Assembly (NCBI RefSeq): GCF_000214725.1
Contig: NC_015574.1
Coordinates: forward strand, 1,810,001-1,874,000
Reading direction: 5' to 3'
DNA: 64,000 nucleotides
From: Methanobacterium paludis
Lineage (GTDB): Archaea > Methanobacteriota > Methanobacteria > Methanobacteriales > Methanobacteriaceae
Below are positions 8,835 to 17,848 of this stretch, piece by piece. The position numbers and the translations under genes are program-made. Numbering within the stretch: position 1 is the first letter of the stretch; the number at the start of each line of letters is the position of its first letter. Below the pieces are notes generated by a model. It did no database searches. It saw nothing but the letters and a program-made list of their open reading frames with translations, and had not been told where the DNA came from.

Positions 8835-9458
8835 ATGGTAAGCATAGTTGAATTTTTGAGTCTTTTTGTGATTAATATTATAAGTAGTCTGGGTTATTGG
8901 GGTGTTTTTATTGGAATGACCCTTGAAAGTGCCTGCATACCTCTTCCAAGTGAGATAATAATGACTTTCAGTGGTTTTGTTGTGTGGCAGGGTAACACCA
9001 ACATGACGCTCTGGGGAATAACCCTCGTCGGAGCACTGGGCAACCTCCTCGGATCACTCATAGCTTATTTTGTGGGATTGAAAGGTGGAAGACCGTTACT
9101 TGAAAAGTATGGTAAGTACATACTCATTACCCATAAAAATCTGGAAACTGCGGATAAATGGTTTGATAAGTACGGTTACGAAGCAGTGTTAATAAGCAGA
9201 GTCCTACCGGGGATACGGACCTTCATATCCTTACCGGCCGGAATCACACACATGAACCTGAAAAAATTCACAATCTACACCTTCCTGGGATCACTACCAT
9301 GGTGCTTCGTACTAGGCTACATAGGAGTCCAACTAGGGCCAAGATGGGATATAATAAGCAAATACTTCCACATACTAGACATAATCGTCATAATAGCACT
9401 CATAGGACTCATAGGATACATGATATACAAATACAAGTATAAAAACAGTACAATTTAA
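8835..9458 (+). CDS. DedA family membrane protein
   Basis: A 207-residue polytopic protein of the DedA/VTT (SNARE-associated) superfamily, which is linked to lipid scrambling or transport across the cytoplasmic membrane. Signatures are LESACIPLPSEIIM near residues 29-42, an FVGLKGG loop, and RVLPGIRTFISLPAG near 120-135, with hydrophobic segments near 8-28, 45-75, 145-160 and 175-200. No clear ribosome binding site precedes the ATG, and a TATA-like TTTTATTC lies about 27 bases before it, so the message may be leaderless. It stands alone. Confidence 0.92.
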   Translation: MVSIVEFLSLFVINIISSLGYWGVFIGMTLESACIPLPSEIIMTFSGFVVWQGNTNMTLWGITLVGALGNLLGSLIAYFVGLKGGRPLLEKYGKYILITHKNLETADKWFDKYGYEAVLISRVLPGIRTFISLPAGITHMNLKKFTIYTFLGSLPWCFVLGYIGVQLGPRWDIISKYFHILDIIVIIALIGLIGYMIYKYKYKNSTI

Positions 9459-9670
9459 ATCCGATACTATAGAATCCTTTATTTCTTTAATATACATTAT
9501 TCATTTTTTATTTTACTTTTTGTTTGTTTCAAATTTTATTATTTAAAAATTTAGGATCATAAAGGGTATTATAATATATCCTTTCTTTCTATCATTTATC
9601 CCAATTTTATAGATTAAACAGGCTTAAAAATAATAAATTTTATTTCTTAATTTTTGTATGGTTTGTAAAA

Positions 9671-9690
9671 TTATTTATAATATATAAATC
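9671..9690 (+). promoter_or_regulatory. Probable TATA region for the htpX gene
   Basis: TTATTTATAATATATAAATC is a strong archaeal TATA-like stretch about 55-70 bases before the htpX start. No other TATA box as good is seen in the 270-base spacer. Confidence 0.5.
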
Positions 9691-9741
9691 ATAATAAAAC
9701 TAAAAAATATGGTGTTAATATAAAAAAATTAGGTGTTTAAT

Positions 9742-10704
9742 ATGAAAGGTGCAAGTACATGGAAGCTAAAATTGAGACTTTGGATAGTCACAGTGGCATT
9801 ATTTGCATTACTTTACGTTATTGTAATGCTTATTAGTTCTTACTTTGGCTTTGGAGGGCCGCTCGCCTTTACAGTTCTTGCATTCATAATTGTGTTTGCC
9901 CAGTACATGCTCGGCCCCAAAATAGTTGAAAGCACCATGAGGGTTAACTACGTATCTGAGGCTGAAGCCCCACGTTTACATGCTATGGTTGAAGACCTTG
10001 CCATCAAAGCAAATATACCAAAACCTAGAGTTGGTATTGCTGAAATAGGCATTCCAAACGCATTTGCATTTGGAAAAACTAAGAAGGATGGAAGGATCTG
10101 CGTAACTCGCGGTATTTTAAAGCTTTTAGATGACGAAGAGCTTGAAGCTGTTCTAGGACATGAAATGTCCCACATACGCCACAGCGACATGATTGTAATG
10201 ACCCTCATTAGCGTTGTGCCCCTGATATGTTACTACATCTTCATAAGCACCCTTTTTTCAAGTGGCGAAAGGAACAGTGGCGGTGCAATAATTGGAATAG
10301 CTGCCCTTGGAGCTTATCTAGCAGGACAACTTCTTGTTCTTTTTGTTTCACGTGTGCGGGAATATTATGCTGACCAGGGAAGTGTTGAACTTGGATGTAA
10401 ACCTCACAAACTTGCAAGTGCCCTTTACAAACTTGTATACGGATCTGCTGCAGCCAATAAAGACGAGTTAAAAAAAGTAGAAGGTTTAAAGGCCTTTTTT
10501 GTAAACGATGTTTCTGATGCAAGCAATGAAATCAAAGACTTAAGACAGATAGATGTGAACCTGGATGGAGTTATAACTGAGGATGAACTTGCAGAACTTA
10601 AATATACCCCCGCCAAGATTGGTACCGGCGCCAAAGTAATGGAAATTCTATCAACACATCCCAACATGGTTAAAAGGGTCAAAAGACTGGCTGAACTCAG
10701 CTAA
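9742..10704 (+). CDS. htpX: HtpX-like membrane zinc metalloprotease (M48) with an EF-hand-like loop
   Basis: M48 peptidase that degrades damaged membrane proteins. The active site HEMSH is at H140-H144, with third ligand E207 in SRVREYYAD. Membrane segments lie at about 14-32, 40-57, 150-170 and 183-203. An insertion near 260-285 contains D271, N273, D275, G276, I278 and E282 in the exact spacing of an EF-hand calcium loop. The ATG at 9742 is chosen over the in-frame GTG at 9733 because that GTG lies within the site AGGTG. The length of 320 is slightly above typical HtpX, in line with the insertion. Confidence 0.93.
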   Translation: MKGASTWKLKLRLWIVTVALFALLYVIVMLISSYFGFGGPLAFTVLAFIIVFAQYMLGPKIVESTMRVNYVSEAEAPRLHAMVEDLAIKANIPKPRVGIAEIGIPNAFAFGKTKKDGRICVTRGILKLLDDEELEAVLGHEMSHIRHSDMIVMTLISVVPLICYYIFISTLFSSGERNSGGAIIGIAALGAYLAGQLLVLFVSRVREYYADQGSVELGCKPHKLASALYKLVYGSAAANKDELKKVEGLKAFFVNDVSDASNEIKDLRQIDVNLDGVITEDELAELKYTPAKIGTGAKVMEILSTHPNMVKRVKRLAELS

Positions 10705-10751
10705 ATTTTTAAGAGAATATAATTAAATGTTACGGGCAAATTGGTAGTTTA

Positions 10752-10946
10752 TTATTTTATTATCTCCTGAACTCTCCCCACCTGCCCATCTTCAAGTCTT
10801 ACCTTTATTCCATGAGGGTGAAATGAAGATTTCGTGAGTAAATCTTTAACTATGCCTTTAGTCCTTTTTCCACTACGTTGATCTTTTTTCAGTACTATAT
10901 AAACTTCAGATCCCCTTTTAATATCTTTTCTGTTTTGTCCATTCAT
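10752..10946 (-). CDS. YwbE family small protein
   Basis: A 64-residue protein starting MNGQNRKDIKRG and containing VLKKDQRSGKRTKG and SFHPHGIKVRLEDGQVGRV, the hallmarks of the YwbE (DUF2196) family. The family has no established function, and its fold is probably a small beta-barrel. An in-frame extension to 11009 exists, but the ATG at 10946 is preferred because it matches the family start and is preceded by AAGAGGATT. It lies convergent with htpX. Confidence 0.88.
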   Translation of the reverse strand: MNGQNRKDIKRGSEVYIVLKKDQRSGKRTKGIVKDLLTKSSFHPHGIKVRLEDGQVGRVQEIIK

Positions 10947-11111
10947 TGTTTCAATCCTCTTGTACAGTATTCTTCGTTCAATTTCATGTAAAATGTTATG
11001 ATACTTCAAAATCTAAATTAGAGAACCTTAATATCCTTTTAAATAAAAAAGGAAAGGAGTTAGATAAATTAATAAAAAGCCCAATAATCTTTAAAAATCA
11101 CATTCAAGTTT

Positions 11112-11753
11112 TTAATAAACCTTCACGACCCCAACCACGTTCTCTTTTGGGAGCCATGTATCCAAAGGTGTTTTTTCAATGGTTAAAACCTCTGAACGAC
11201 CGTTTTCTACCACTGTTTTGGTACCAATCACTTCTATCTGCCTGTTATCACTTCTAAGATAGACTTGACTACCATTGATTGCTGCAAGCCTCTTTACTAT
11301 GAGGCCATAGGTTGGGTGGCGTGCAACCACAATCTCCCCAACTTTTAAATCTGTTGTTTTAAGCAGAATTATACTCTGACCATCCTGAAGAGTTGGAACC
11401 ATTGATGTCCCCTTTACACTGGCCGGCATTGGAAGTTGGTCTACTCCAAACTGCGATTCTATCTTAACTGAAGCGGTGCAGTTATATTTCTTTGCAATGG
11501 CTTTAATATCCGATTTAAAACTATCAACAGTACTTTTATCATCGTTTAAATCGTTGCCCGACGTCTGCCAGATTTCGCTTCTCATGCTGGATGGAATGAT
11601 GGAAAAAGACGTCATATCTACAGCTGTTATGGCTGTTCCATTGGTTTTTATGGTTATACCAACATCATGTGAATTGGAACTTACATAAAATGCCGTAACC
11701 GCTAGAGCAATCACTGCGATCGATGCTAAAATCATCCATGTCCTTGATTTCAT
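11112..11753 (-). CDS. Signal peptidase I-like (S24/S26) membrane protein
   Basis: Residues about 7-25 form a single membrane anchor. The C-terminal half has the S24/S26 catalytic pattern: GTSMVPTLQDG with Ser117 as nucleophile, and LIVKRLAAING with Lys154 as general base. The middle region (30-105) is not recognised. It may process secreted proteins or act as a self-cleaving regulator. GGTGAT precedes the ATG at 11753. That site overlaps the aroD stop in the sequence GGTGA, so the pair is likely one transcript. Alternative TTG or GTG starts lie 10-15 bases earlier. Confidence 0.85.
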   Translation of the reverse strand: MKSRTWMILASIAVIALAVTAFYVSSNSHDVGITIKTNGTAITAVDMTSFSIIPSSMRSEIWQTSGNDLNDDKSTVDSFKSDIKAIAKKYNCTASVKIESQFGVDQLPMPASVKGTSMVPTLQDGQSIILLKTTDLKVGEIVVARHPTYGLIVKRLAAINGSQVYLRSDNRQIEVIGTKTVVENGRSEVLTIEKTPLDTWLPKENVVGVVKVY

Positions 11754-11761
11754 TGTTATAA

Positions 11762-12430
11762 TCACCAATTTCCCAGTTTATCTAAAATATTCCTCGTGTT
11801 TGTGACGTCCAGCTGGCCTGGCGCTGATTTTTTATCCAATGACGCGAAAGTAATGGGTGAACCGAAAAGTGGTGCAATAACCCTGGTGTACTTTCCAATA
11901 TTCCCCATGGAAATTCCTATGGTATTTTGAACACGTGACAATACTTCCAATACCACCAGAGTGTCCTGTATGTTCTCAGGCATCACAGCAAACTTTGAAA
12001 TATCTCCAATTTCACTTTCCCTTTTTACAATATCCAGAAGTTCTGTTACAGAAGGAGTTTTTTTAAAATCATGATATGAAATTATAGTAGCCTTTGAAAC
12101 TTTTATAATTTTTGATCTGTAATTTTCATCGGTTTTAAGCTCTATATCGACAAAATCAGCATATTTAGCGGCTTCAAAAAGAATTTCTATTCTTTCCTCC
12201 TCCGATCCATCGAATGATCCTCCTTCCTTGGACGTTCTGTTTGTTGCAATAAAAGGGTAGTTTATATCCTTAATTAGACCTTTTATCTCATCTGGATCCG
12301 GATCGTCAAGCCCATCTATTCTGAACTCTAGTATATCTGCACCCATTTTTATGGCATTATTTGCAGATTTAATAACAGATTCAGAGTTTTTTTCAAGTAT
12401 AGGGACACATATCATTGGTTTTTCAGGCAA
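11762..12430 (-). CDS. aroD: 3-dehydroquinate dehydratase, type I
   Basis: Third step of the shikimate pathway, converting 3-dehydroquinate to 3-dehydroshikimate through a Schiff-base lysine. Family features are ICVPIL at the start, ADILEFRIDGL, ATNRTSKEGG, the histidine motif YHDFKKTP, the Schiff-base region ISKFAVMP, and ISMGNIGKYTRV. Start choice is uncertain: a TTG at 12430 follows AAGGAGTC, an ATG lies at 12415, and the frame reaches a TTG at 12451. The next gene begins inside the aroD stop. AroE is coded about 9 kb away. Confidence 0.93.
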   Translation of the reverse strand: MPEKPMICVPILEKNSESVIKSANNAIKMGADILEFRIDGLDDPDPDEIKGLIKDINYPFIATNRTSKEGGSFDGSEEERIEILFEAAKYADFVDIELKTDENYRSKIIKVSKATIISYHDFKKTPSVTELLDIVKRESEIGDISKFAVMPENIQDTLVVLEVLSRVQNTIGISMGNIGKYTRVIAPLFGSPITFASLDKKSAPGQLDVTNTRNILDKLGNW

Positions 12431-12861
12431 CGTGTAACACGACTCCTTCAATTAAATTAAGACTTTTAGTTATGTTAATTGAATTAAAGAACTTTTAAAC
12501 TTTAATTTCGATGATATATTATATCTTAAGTACAATTTAATAAGCCATTCCATTAATATTCATCTTTATCTCTTACTAAAAAATTTATTCCATATGGAAT
12601 ATTCCCCATACAATTTATTAATGAAATTGGGAAAATCCTATAAAAATCTATAAAACCAAGTTCTCCCAATATAAGCATGAAATGATCAGGCATGCTTAAT
12701 AAGACATGCTTAATGGAATACATGATAAATTTAAGGAATTTACAAAAAAAGGGACAGGAGAAAAATAAAATAATTTTAATAACATTAAAATTACCAAAAA
12801 ATCCTCATAACAATCTTATAGAATTTAAATCGTGATTTTAAATTCTTAAGGGGTGATAAAT
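12431..12861. other. Divergent intergenic region with short palindromes
   Basis: About 400 bases between the divergently read aroD and the conserved gene at 12862, so it holds promoters for both. It contains the perfect 14-base palindrome ATTCCATATGGAAT (12587-12600), the inverted pair AAGCATG (12673-12679) and CATGCTT (12691-12697), and a direct copy of CATGCTTAAT at 12691 and 12705. No gene is seen. Confidence 0.6.
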
Positions 12862-13587
12862 TTGAAATTAACTTCAATCGGTGCAGATATATCTGGAAAC
12901 GACGTTTCTTGTAGTATGGAACTTATAAAAAGACTTAAAAATGATATTCCTACCCTTATGGATATTGGGGCCCATAAAGCTGCGCTAACAAACATCACAG
13001 GCGATGATGTGGTTATAAGTGCGTTTGTTCCTGATGAAAAGTTAGAAATTATTAACGCAGGAATCGTAGACATCCTCAGGAAAAATGCAGAGAATCTGGG
13101 AGATGTGGATGGAATATCCGAAACCCCTGAAGGTGCCGGAGAAGGGATATCTTATGCAGAAGCAAATATAAGGCAGGACAGATATCCCGATGGAATAATC
13201 ATTGCTTTTGACACTTATGGCGGAGAACCTTTCGTTAAAAATGTTGCAAAATCAGTAATGGCTGCTGCAGCCGGTATGGAAAATGTCACAGACATTGGCG
13301 GAGGAAGTTTAGATGGAATCCGCAAAATACCTGGCGTGGGATATGTTTCAGATGAAACAGATGACCCTGTAGTCATTGCAACCATCGAGGACATAGAAAG
13401 CATTGGAGTTGTGGCAGGTGCCATGATTGGAGCTGCACTAGGCAACAAAAATGTTTACATGGTAAAAAGGGGAACACCTTCCTACGTAATTCCTGGAAGT
13501 GTTATACTATCGGTTTCAGCTTACATGAATGGGAACGTAATGGACCTTGCGGTACCTCTTGCAGCAAGGATGAGAATTTTAGAATAA
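12862..13587 (+). CDS. Conserved protein of unknown function upstream of sucD
   Basis: A 241-residue soluble protein that I do not recognise as a named family. It is rich in Gly, Ala and Asp, with segments such as ETPEGAGEGISYAEA, AFDTYGGEPFVKNVAKSVMAAAAG, DIGGGSLDGIRKIPGVGYVSDE and VVAGAMIGAALGNKNVYMVKRG. These look like nucleotide- or cofactor-binding turns but match no motif I can name. The TTG at 12862 is preferred over the GTG at 12853 because the GTG is part of the site GGGGTGAT. The gene reads towards sucD, 150 bases away. Confidence 0.8.
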   Translation: MKLTSIGADISGNDVSCSMELIKRLKNDIPTLMDIGAHKAALTNITGDDVVISAFVPDEKLEIINAGIVDILRKNAENLGDVDGISETPEGAGEGISYAEANIRQDRYPDGIIIAFDTYGGEPFVKNVAKSVMAAAAGMENVTDIGGGSLDGIRKIPGVGYVSDETDDPVVIATIEDIESIGVVAGAMIGAALGNKNVYMVKRGTPSYVIPGSVILSVSAYMNGNVMDLAVPLAARMRILE

Positions 13588-13613
13588 AGGGACTGTTTTA
13601 AGGTTATTATGAG

Positions 13614-13623
13614 TTATATATAA
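13614..13623 (+). promoter_or_regulatory. TATA box for sucD
   Basis: TTATATATAA lies in the spacer between the conserved gene and sucD, about 120 bases before the sucD start. It is the best TATA match there. Confidence 0.45.
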
Positions 13624-13744
13624 ATAATTTATTTTTAGTTAATAGTAATGATACAATTAATAACTAAATTAGAATAGGATGTAAATTAAAATAGGGACGT
13701 ATAGAGGAAAATTTAATTACAATAGATTTAAGAGCGTGATAATA

Positions 13745-14605
13745 ATGATAATTCTTGATGAAAGCACAAGATGTGTTGTGCAAGGAGTTACAGGTAAACA
13801 GGGTTCATTTCACACGGAACAGATGCTCAAATACGGTACAGATATAATATTGGCAGGAACCAGCCCTGGAAAAGGCGGGCAAAAGTTTGGAGAACTTGAT
13901 GTTTACAACTCCATAGAGGAAGTTAAAGAAGAAATAGATATCAATGCGTCCATAATATTTGTGCCGGCACCCTTTGCAAAAGATGCGGCCTTTGAAGCCA
14001 TATCACAGCTTGACCTTGCAGTCATAATAACAGAACATATTCCAGTCCACGACTCAATGGAAATAGTTGAATACGCAAAACAGAACAATACCACTATTAT
14101 AGGGCCGAACACCCCCGGGATAATAACACCGGGCATTGGAAAGCTCGGAATAATGCCCACCCACATATTTAACGAAGGAAACATTGGAATAGTTTCAAGG
14201 AGTGGGACACTGACCTACGAAGTAGCAAGTCAAATAACCAATGCAGGCATGGGTCAAAGTACATGTTTAGGAATTGGAGGCGACCCTGTTGTTGGGATGG
14301 ACTTTTCAGACGTCCTTCAAATGTTTGAGGATGATAAAGATACTGACGTTATGGTAATGATCGGTGAGATCGGTGGAAATGCAGAGGAGAAAGCAGCGGA
14401 GTTCATAGCTCAAAACATTCAAAAACCGGTTATAGCTTACATTGCAGGTGTAACCGCCCCAGAGGGTAAAAGAATGGGGCATGCTGGTGCCATAATAGAA
14501 GGTGAAAGCGGTACAGCTGCAAGTAAAATAAAAGCCCTTAAAAATGCAGGAGTGCACGTTGTAACACGACCTTCTGAGATTGCAGAAATTGTTAAACAGC
14601 TTTAA
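13745..14605 (+). CDS. sucD: Succinyl-CoA synthetase (ligase) alpha subunit
   Basis: Binds CoA and carries the phosphohistidine in the reversible succinate + CoA + NTP reaction. In Methanobacteriales it serves the incomplete reductive TCA route to 2-oxoglutarate. Features are VVQGVTGKQGSFHTEQM (CoA-binding fold), GPNTPGIITP, SRSGTLTYE, and the active histidine in RMGHAGAI. The ATG at 13745 is chosen since GCGTGAT lies just before it, although GTG at 13736 is in frame. The beta subunit gene is not in the window. hmgA follows after 145 bases. Confidence 0.93.
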   Translation: MIILDESTRCVVQGVTGKQGSFHTEQMLKYGTDIILAGTSPGKGGQKFGELDVYNSIEEVKEEIDINASIIFVPAPFAKDAAFEAISQLDLAVIITEHIPVHDSMEIVEYAKQNNTTIIGPNTPGIITPGIGKLGIMPTHIFNEGNIGIVSRSGTLTYEVASQITNAGMGQSTCLGIGGDPVVGMDFSDVLQMFEDDKDTDVMVMIGEIGGNAEEKAAEFIAQNIQKPVIAYIAGVTAPEGKRMGHAGAIIEGESGTAASKIKALKNAGVHVVTRPSEIAEIVKQL

Positions 14606-14665
14606 TAGCAATTTCTGATTTAAATAGATTGGATTTAAAACAAATTTTAATAAGTTTTGCAGATA

Positions 14666-14677
14666 TAATATATATAC
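14666..14677 (+). promoter_or_regulatory. TATA box for hmgA
   Basis: ATAATATATATA is a clear TATA-like run about 75-85 bases before the hmgA start and about 60 bases past the sucD stop, suggesting hmgA has its own promoter. Confidence 0.5.
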
Positions 14678-14750
14678 TACTGGATTTGTACATGAAATTA
14701 ACCCTATTTTCAGTTAAAAAAATTAAATTAAAAATCAACAAGTGAGAGAA

Positions 14751-15959
14751 ATGGTAGAAAAAAAGGAGATTATAACTAAACTTTTAAATGGGGAAATGAA
14801 ACTCCACGAAATCGAAAAGTACACAGAAAATGTTGGTGAAGCCCTTAATATCAGGCGAGAATTTGCAGAAAAACTCTCAAACACCTCTCTGGAAAACCTA
14901 TCAAAATACTCACTTGACATGGAAGAGGCTATGAAAAGGAACATAGAAAACCCTATAGGAGCAGTGCAAATACCTGTGGGTCTTGCAGGTCCTCTTCATA
15001 TAAATGGGGAACATGCAGATGGTGAATTCTACGTTCCACTTGCAACATCCGAAGGAGCACTCGTTGCATCTGTAAACAGGGGATGTTCTGTTATTAAAGC
15101 ATCTGGTGGTGCAACAGTCAGGATAATTGGGGATAAAATGACAAGAGCCCCTGTTATAAAAGCAAAATCCGTTGCAGATGCCGTGGAAATTAAAAACTGG
15201 ATTGATAAAAATTTCATGGAACTTAAAAAGGCTGCAGAAGTAACAACCAGGCACGGAAAACTTGTGAGAATAGATCCTATTGTTGTGGTTGGAAAGTACG
15301 TTTATCCACGGTTTGTTTTTACCACAGGCGACAGTATGGGGATGAACATGGTTACAATAGCAACAGAAGCTGCTTTAAACCTTTTAACCCATAAGACAGG
15401 AGCTCATGTAATTGCATTAAGCGGTAACTTCTGCGTTGACAAAAAACCATCCACCCTAAACTTCATAGAAGGCCGTGGAAAGAGTGTGGTTGCAGAAGTT
15501 GTTGTACCAAAAGAAATTGTAAATAAAAAGCTTAAAACAACCCCTGAAGCAATTTTAGAGGTTAACATTGCCAAAAATTTAGTTGGATCAGCTATTTCAG
15601 GCAGTATGGGTTTCAATGCACACTATGCCAACATGATAGGTGCAGTATTCCTTGCAACAGGCCAGGACGAAGCCCACATAGTTGAGGGAAGCCTTGGAAT
15701 AACCACAGCCGAAGAAGTGGATGGAGACCTTTACTTCTCTGTAACACTACCAGACATGCCAATAGCCACCATAGGTGGAGGTACACGTCTTGAAACTGCC
15801 AGAGAATGCCTTGAGATCATGGATGTCGCAGGCAACGGCAAAGTCGGGAAGTTCGCTGAGATCATTGCAGGAACTGTTCTGGCCGGAGAACTTTCACTTA
15901 TGGGTGCACTGGCTGCAGGTCACCTGGCAAGGGCTCATAAAGAGCTTGGAAGAGGATAG
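14751..15959 (+). CDS. hmgA: 3-hydroxy-3-methylglutaryl-CoA reductase (class I)
   Basis: Makes mevalonate from HMG-CoA with NADPH, the committing step for archaeal isoprenoid lipids. Class I motifs are all present: ENPIGAVQIPVGLAGPL, the Glu-containing ATSEGALVASVNRG, GDSMGMNMV, the GQDEAHIVEGS segment with the catalytic Asp, and the C-terminal histidine in LAAGHLARAHKELGRG. The ATG at 14751 is preferred, with AGTGAGAG as ribosome binding site; GTG at 14742 is in frame. The length of about 402 is normal, and no membrane anchor is present, as usual in archaea. The TIR-TPR gene starts only 24 bases after its stop. Confidence 0.97.
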   Translation: MVEKKEIITKLLNGEMKLHEIEKYTENVGEALNIRREFAEKLSNTSLENLSKYSLDMEEAMKRNIENPIGAVQIPVGLAGPLHINGEHADGEFYVPLATSEGALVASVNRGCSVIKASGGATVRIIGDKMTRAPVIKAKSVADAVEIKNWIDKNFMELKKAAEVTTRHGKLVRIDPIVVVGKYVYPRFVFTTGDSMGMNMVTIATEAALNLLTHKTGAHVIALSGNFCVDKKPSTLNFIEGRGKSVVAEVVVPKEIVNKKLKTTPEAILEVNIAKNLVGSAISGSMGFNAHYANMIGAVFLATGQDEAHIVEGSLGITTAEEVDGDLYFSVTLPDMPIATIGGGTRLETARECLEIMDVAGNGKVGKFAEIIAGTVLAGELSLMGALAAGHLARAHKELGRG

Positions 15960-15983
15960 CTATAATTAACAAGGTGCCAAATA

Positions 15984-17720
15984 ATGAATAATGTCGAATC
16001 ACCTTATGAAATATTTATAGCATATGAAACTACGACCGGAAGAAGTACTGCTCAAAATTTGTATAAAGCGTTTAAAAAAACAAATTACAAATCATTTTAC
16101 GACCGAGAAATCCTTTTAAGTAGTGACAATTGGAGAGATATAATAGACTCCGCAATTGAAGAAGCCCAATTTTTTGTTGTTATATTTACTAGTGGAACGT
16201 TTAATTCTGACGAAGTGAAAAGAGAATGTAATAAAGCTTTAAAGTTAAATAAAAGTATCATTACATGTAGGTCCTCTGATATACCCATATCAGACACACA
16301 GGAATTATCAAGATTCCAAAGAATTACATTTGAAGATAAGTATGATCTCGCTGACAAGCTTGTAGTAAATATCCGAAAATTAAAAGAAAGACATAGCAAA
16401 ATCAGAGCTGAAGAAGATTTTGAAGAAATTTGTAAAAGAGGAGATTTATTTTATGAATTAAATCAATTCGAGAAAGCTCTTGAATCTTATGATAAAGTTT
16501 CAGAACTTAAACCAGAGATGGAAGTAGTTTGGAATAATAAAGGAGTTTTATTGGATAAATTAAAAAGATATGAAGAAGCAATTAAAGCTTATGATCATGC
16601 TTTAATTATCAACCCAGGATTAAATTATATTTTAAATAATAAAGCAGTTTCTTTAACTGCTTTAGATCGTTTTGAAGAAGCTTTAACTATTTTAGAGAAA
16701 AATATTAATAAGAACCCAAAAGACGGCATTGCTTGGTCAATTAAAGGAATAGTTTTGGATAAAGCAGGGAATCACAAAGAATCTTATGAAGCTCATAGAA
16801 TTGCATTTAACTTAGAAAAGAAAAATCCTGAAATATTAAATAATTATGCATTGAAATTGAGTGAAAATGGATTATTTAAAAGATCTATAGAAATGTATAA
16901 CTCTGCTCTAAATATAAAACCAAATTTTATTGAAGCATTACTGAATAAAGGATTATTAATGGATAAATTAGGAAAATATCAAGAAGCCGTGGATTTATAT
17001 GATAAAATAATAGAAATAAATCCTAAATATTTTGTTGCTTGGAATAATAAAAGTATGTCTTTAAACAATTTAAATCATTGTAATGATGCATTGGATGCTG
17101 CTAAAAAGGCTATAGAACTTGAACCAGAATCTGCAGAAGTTTGGGGTAATAAAGGGGTTTCGCTCGCTAAGATGGGATTTCATGAAAAAGCATTAAAATC
17201 TTTTAACAAAGCTATTGACTTAAATCCAAAACTTCCTAAACTATGGATCAATAAAGGTAACGCTTTAGTTGAATTAGGACACCATAAAAAGGCTTTTCAA
17301 TCATATGACAAAGCATTAAGTTTAAACTCAAAATATGCAGAAGTTTGGTACAATAAAGGGATATTATTTCAAAAAATCAATCAAAATAAAAAAGCAAGCG
17401 AAGCATACAAAAAAGCGATAGAATTAAAACCCGAATATGTAGATGCATGGAATAACTTGGGTTTAATTTCTTTAGAACTTAAAATTTTTGATGATTCCTT
17501 AAATGCATTTAATACAAGTATTAAACTAAATAAAAAAAATGCAGGATCATGGTACAATAAAGCATGCCTTTACTCTTCACTTAAAAAAGATAAAAAGAAT
17601 GTCCTCAAAAATTTGTCTAAAACAATTGAATTAGATTCCAAATTTAAAGAAAAAGCTAAAAAAGATAAAGACTTCAAAAATTTGTGGGATGATGAAGAAT
17701 TCAAAAAATTAGTAAATTAA
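15984..17720 (+). CDS. TIR-like domain protein with TPR repeats (copy A)
   Basis: Residues about 7-125 resemble a TIR domain: YEIFIAYETTTGRSTAQNLYKAF, then FYDREIL, WRDIIDSAIEEAQFFVVIFTSG and FNSDEVKREC. E81 in the last motif sits where TIR NADases have their catalytic glutamate. Residues about 143-540 hold roughly eleven TPR units (for example WNNKGVLLDKLKRYEEAIKAY), and the tail FKEKAKKDKDFKNLWDD is the usual end cap of methanogen TPR proteins. No membrane segment is seen. Codon use is more AT-rich than in hmgA, suggesting acquisition. A role as a TPR-sensing NADase in defence is an inference. Confidence 0.85.
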   Translation: MNNVESPYEIFIAYETTTGRSTAQNLYKAFKKTNYKSFYDREILLSSDNWRDIIDSAIEEAQFFVVIFTSGTFNSDEVKRECNKALKLNKSIITCRSSDIPISDTQELSRFQRITFEDKYDLADKLVVNIRKLKERHSKIRAEEDFEEICKRGDLFYELNQFEKALESYDKVSELKPEMEVVWNNKGVLLDKLKRYEEAIKAYDHALIINPGLNYILNNKAVSLTALDRFEEALTILEKNINKNPKDGIAWSIKGIVLDKAGNHKESYEAHRIAFNLEKKNPEILNNYALKLSENGLFKRSIEMYNSALNIKPNFIEALLNKGLLMDKLGKYQEAVDLYDKIIEINPKYFVAWNNKSMSLNNLNHCNDALDAAKKAIELEPESAEVWGNKGVSLAKMGFHEKALKSFNKAIDLNPKLPKLWINKGNALVELGHHKKAFQSYDKALSLNSKYAEVWYNKGILFQKINQNKKASEAYKKAIELKPEYVDAWNNLGLISLELKIFDDSLNAFNTSIKLNKKNAGSWYNKACLYSSLKKDKKNVLKNLSKTIELDSKFKEKAKKDKDFKNLWDDEEFKKLVN

Positions 17721-17848
17721 TTCATAAGTGAAATTTATAATTGCAATTAGTAGTATTCAGTAAATAAAGAACATCGAATTTAAAATGTCCCAATTCAGTT
17801 ATAACCCTATCGTAGTAATATATTTTTTCATTGTGTGGAGATTATTAG

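Noticed and set aside
10946..11257. A plus-strand frame antisense to YwbE and the peptidase
   Set aside because: Composition follows from the minus-strand genes, and there is no ribosome binding site or motif.
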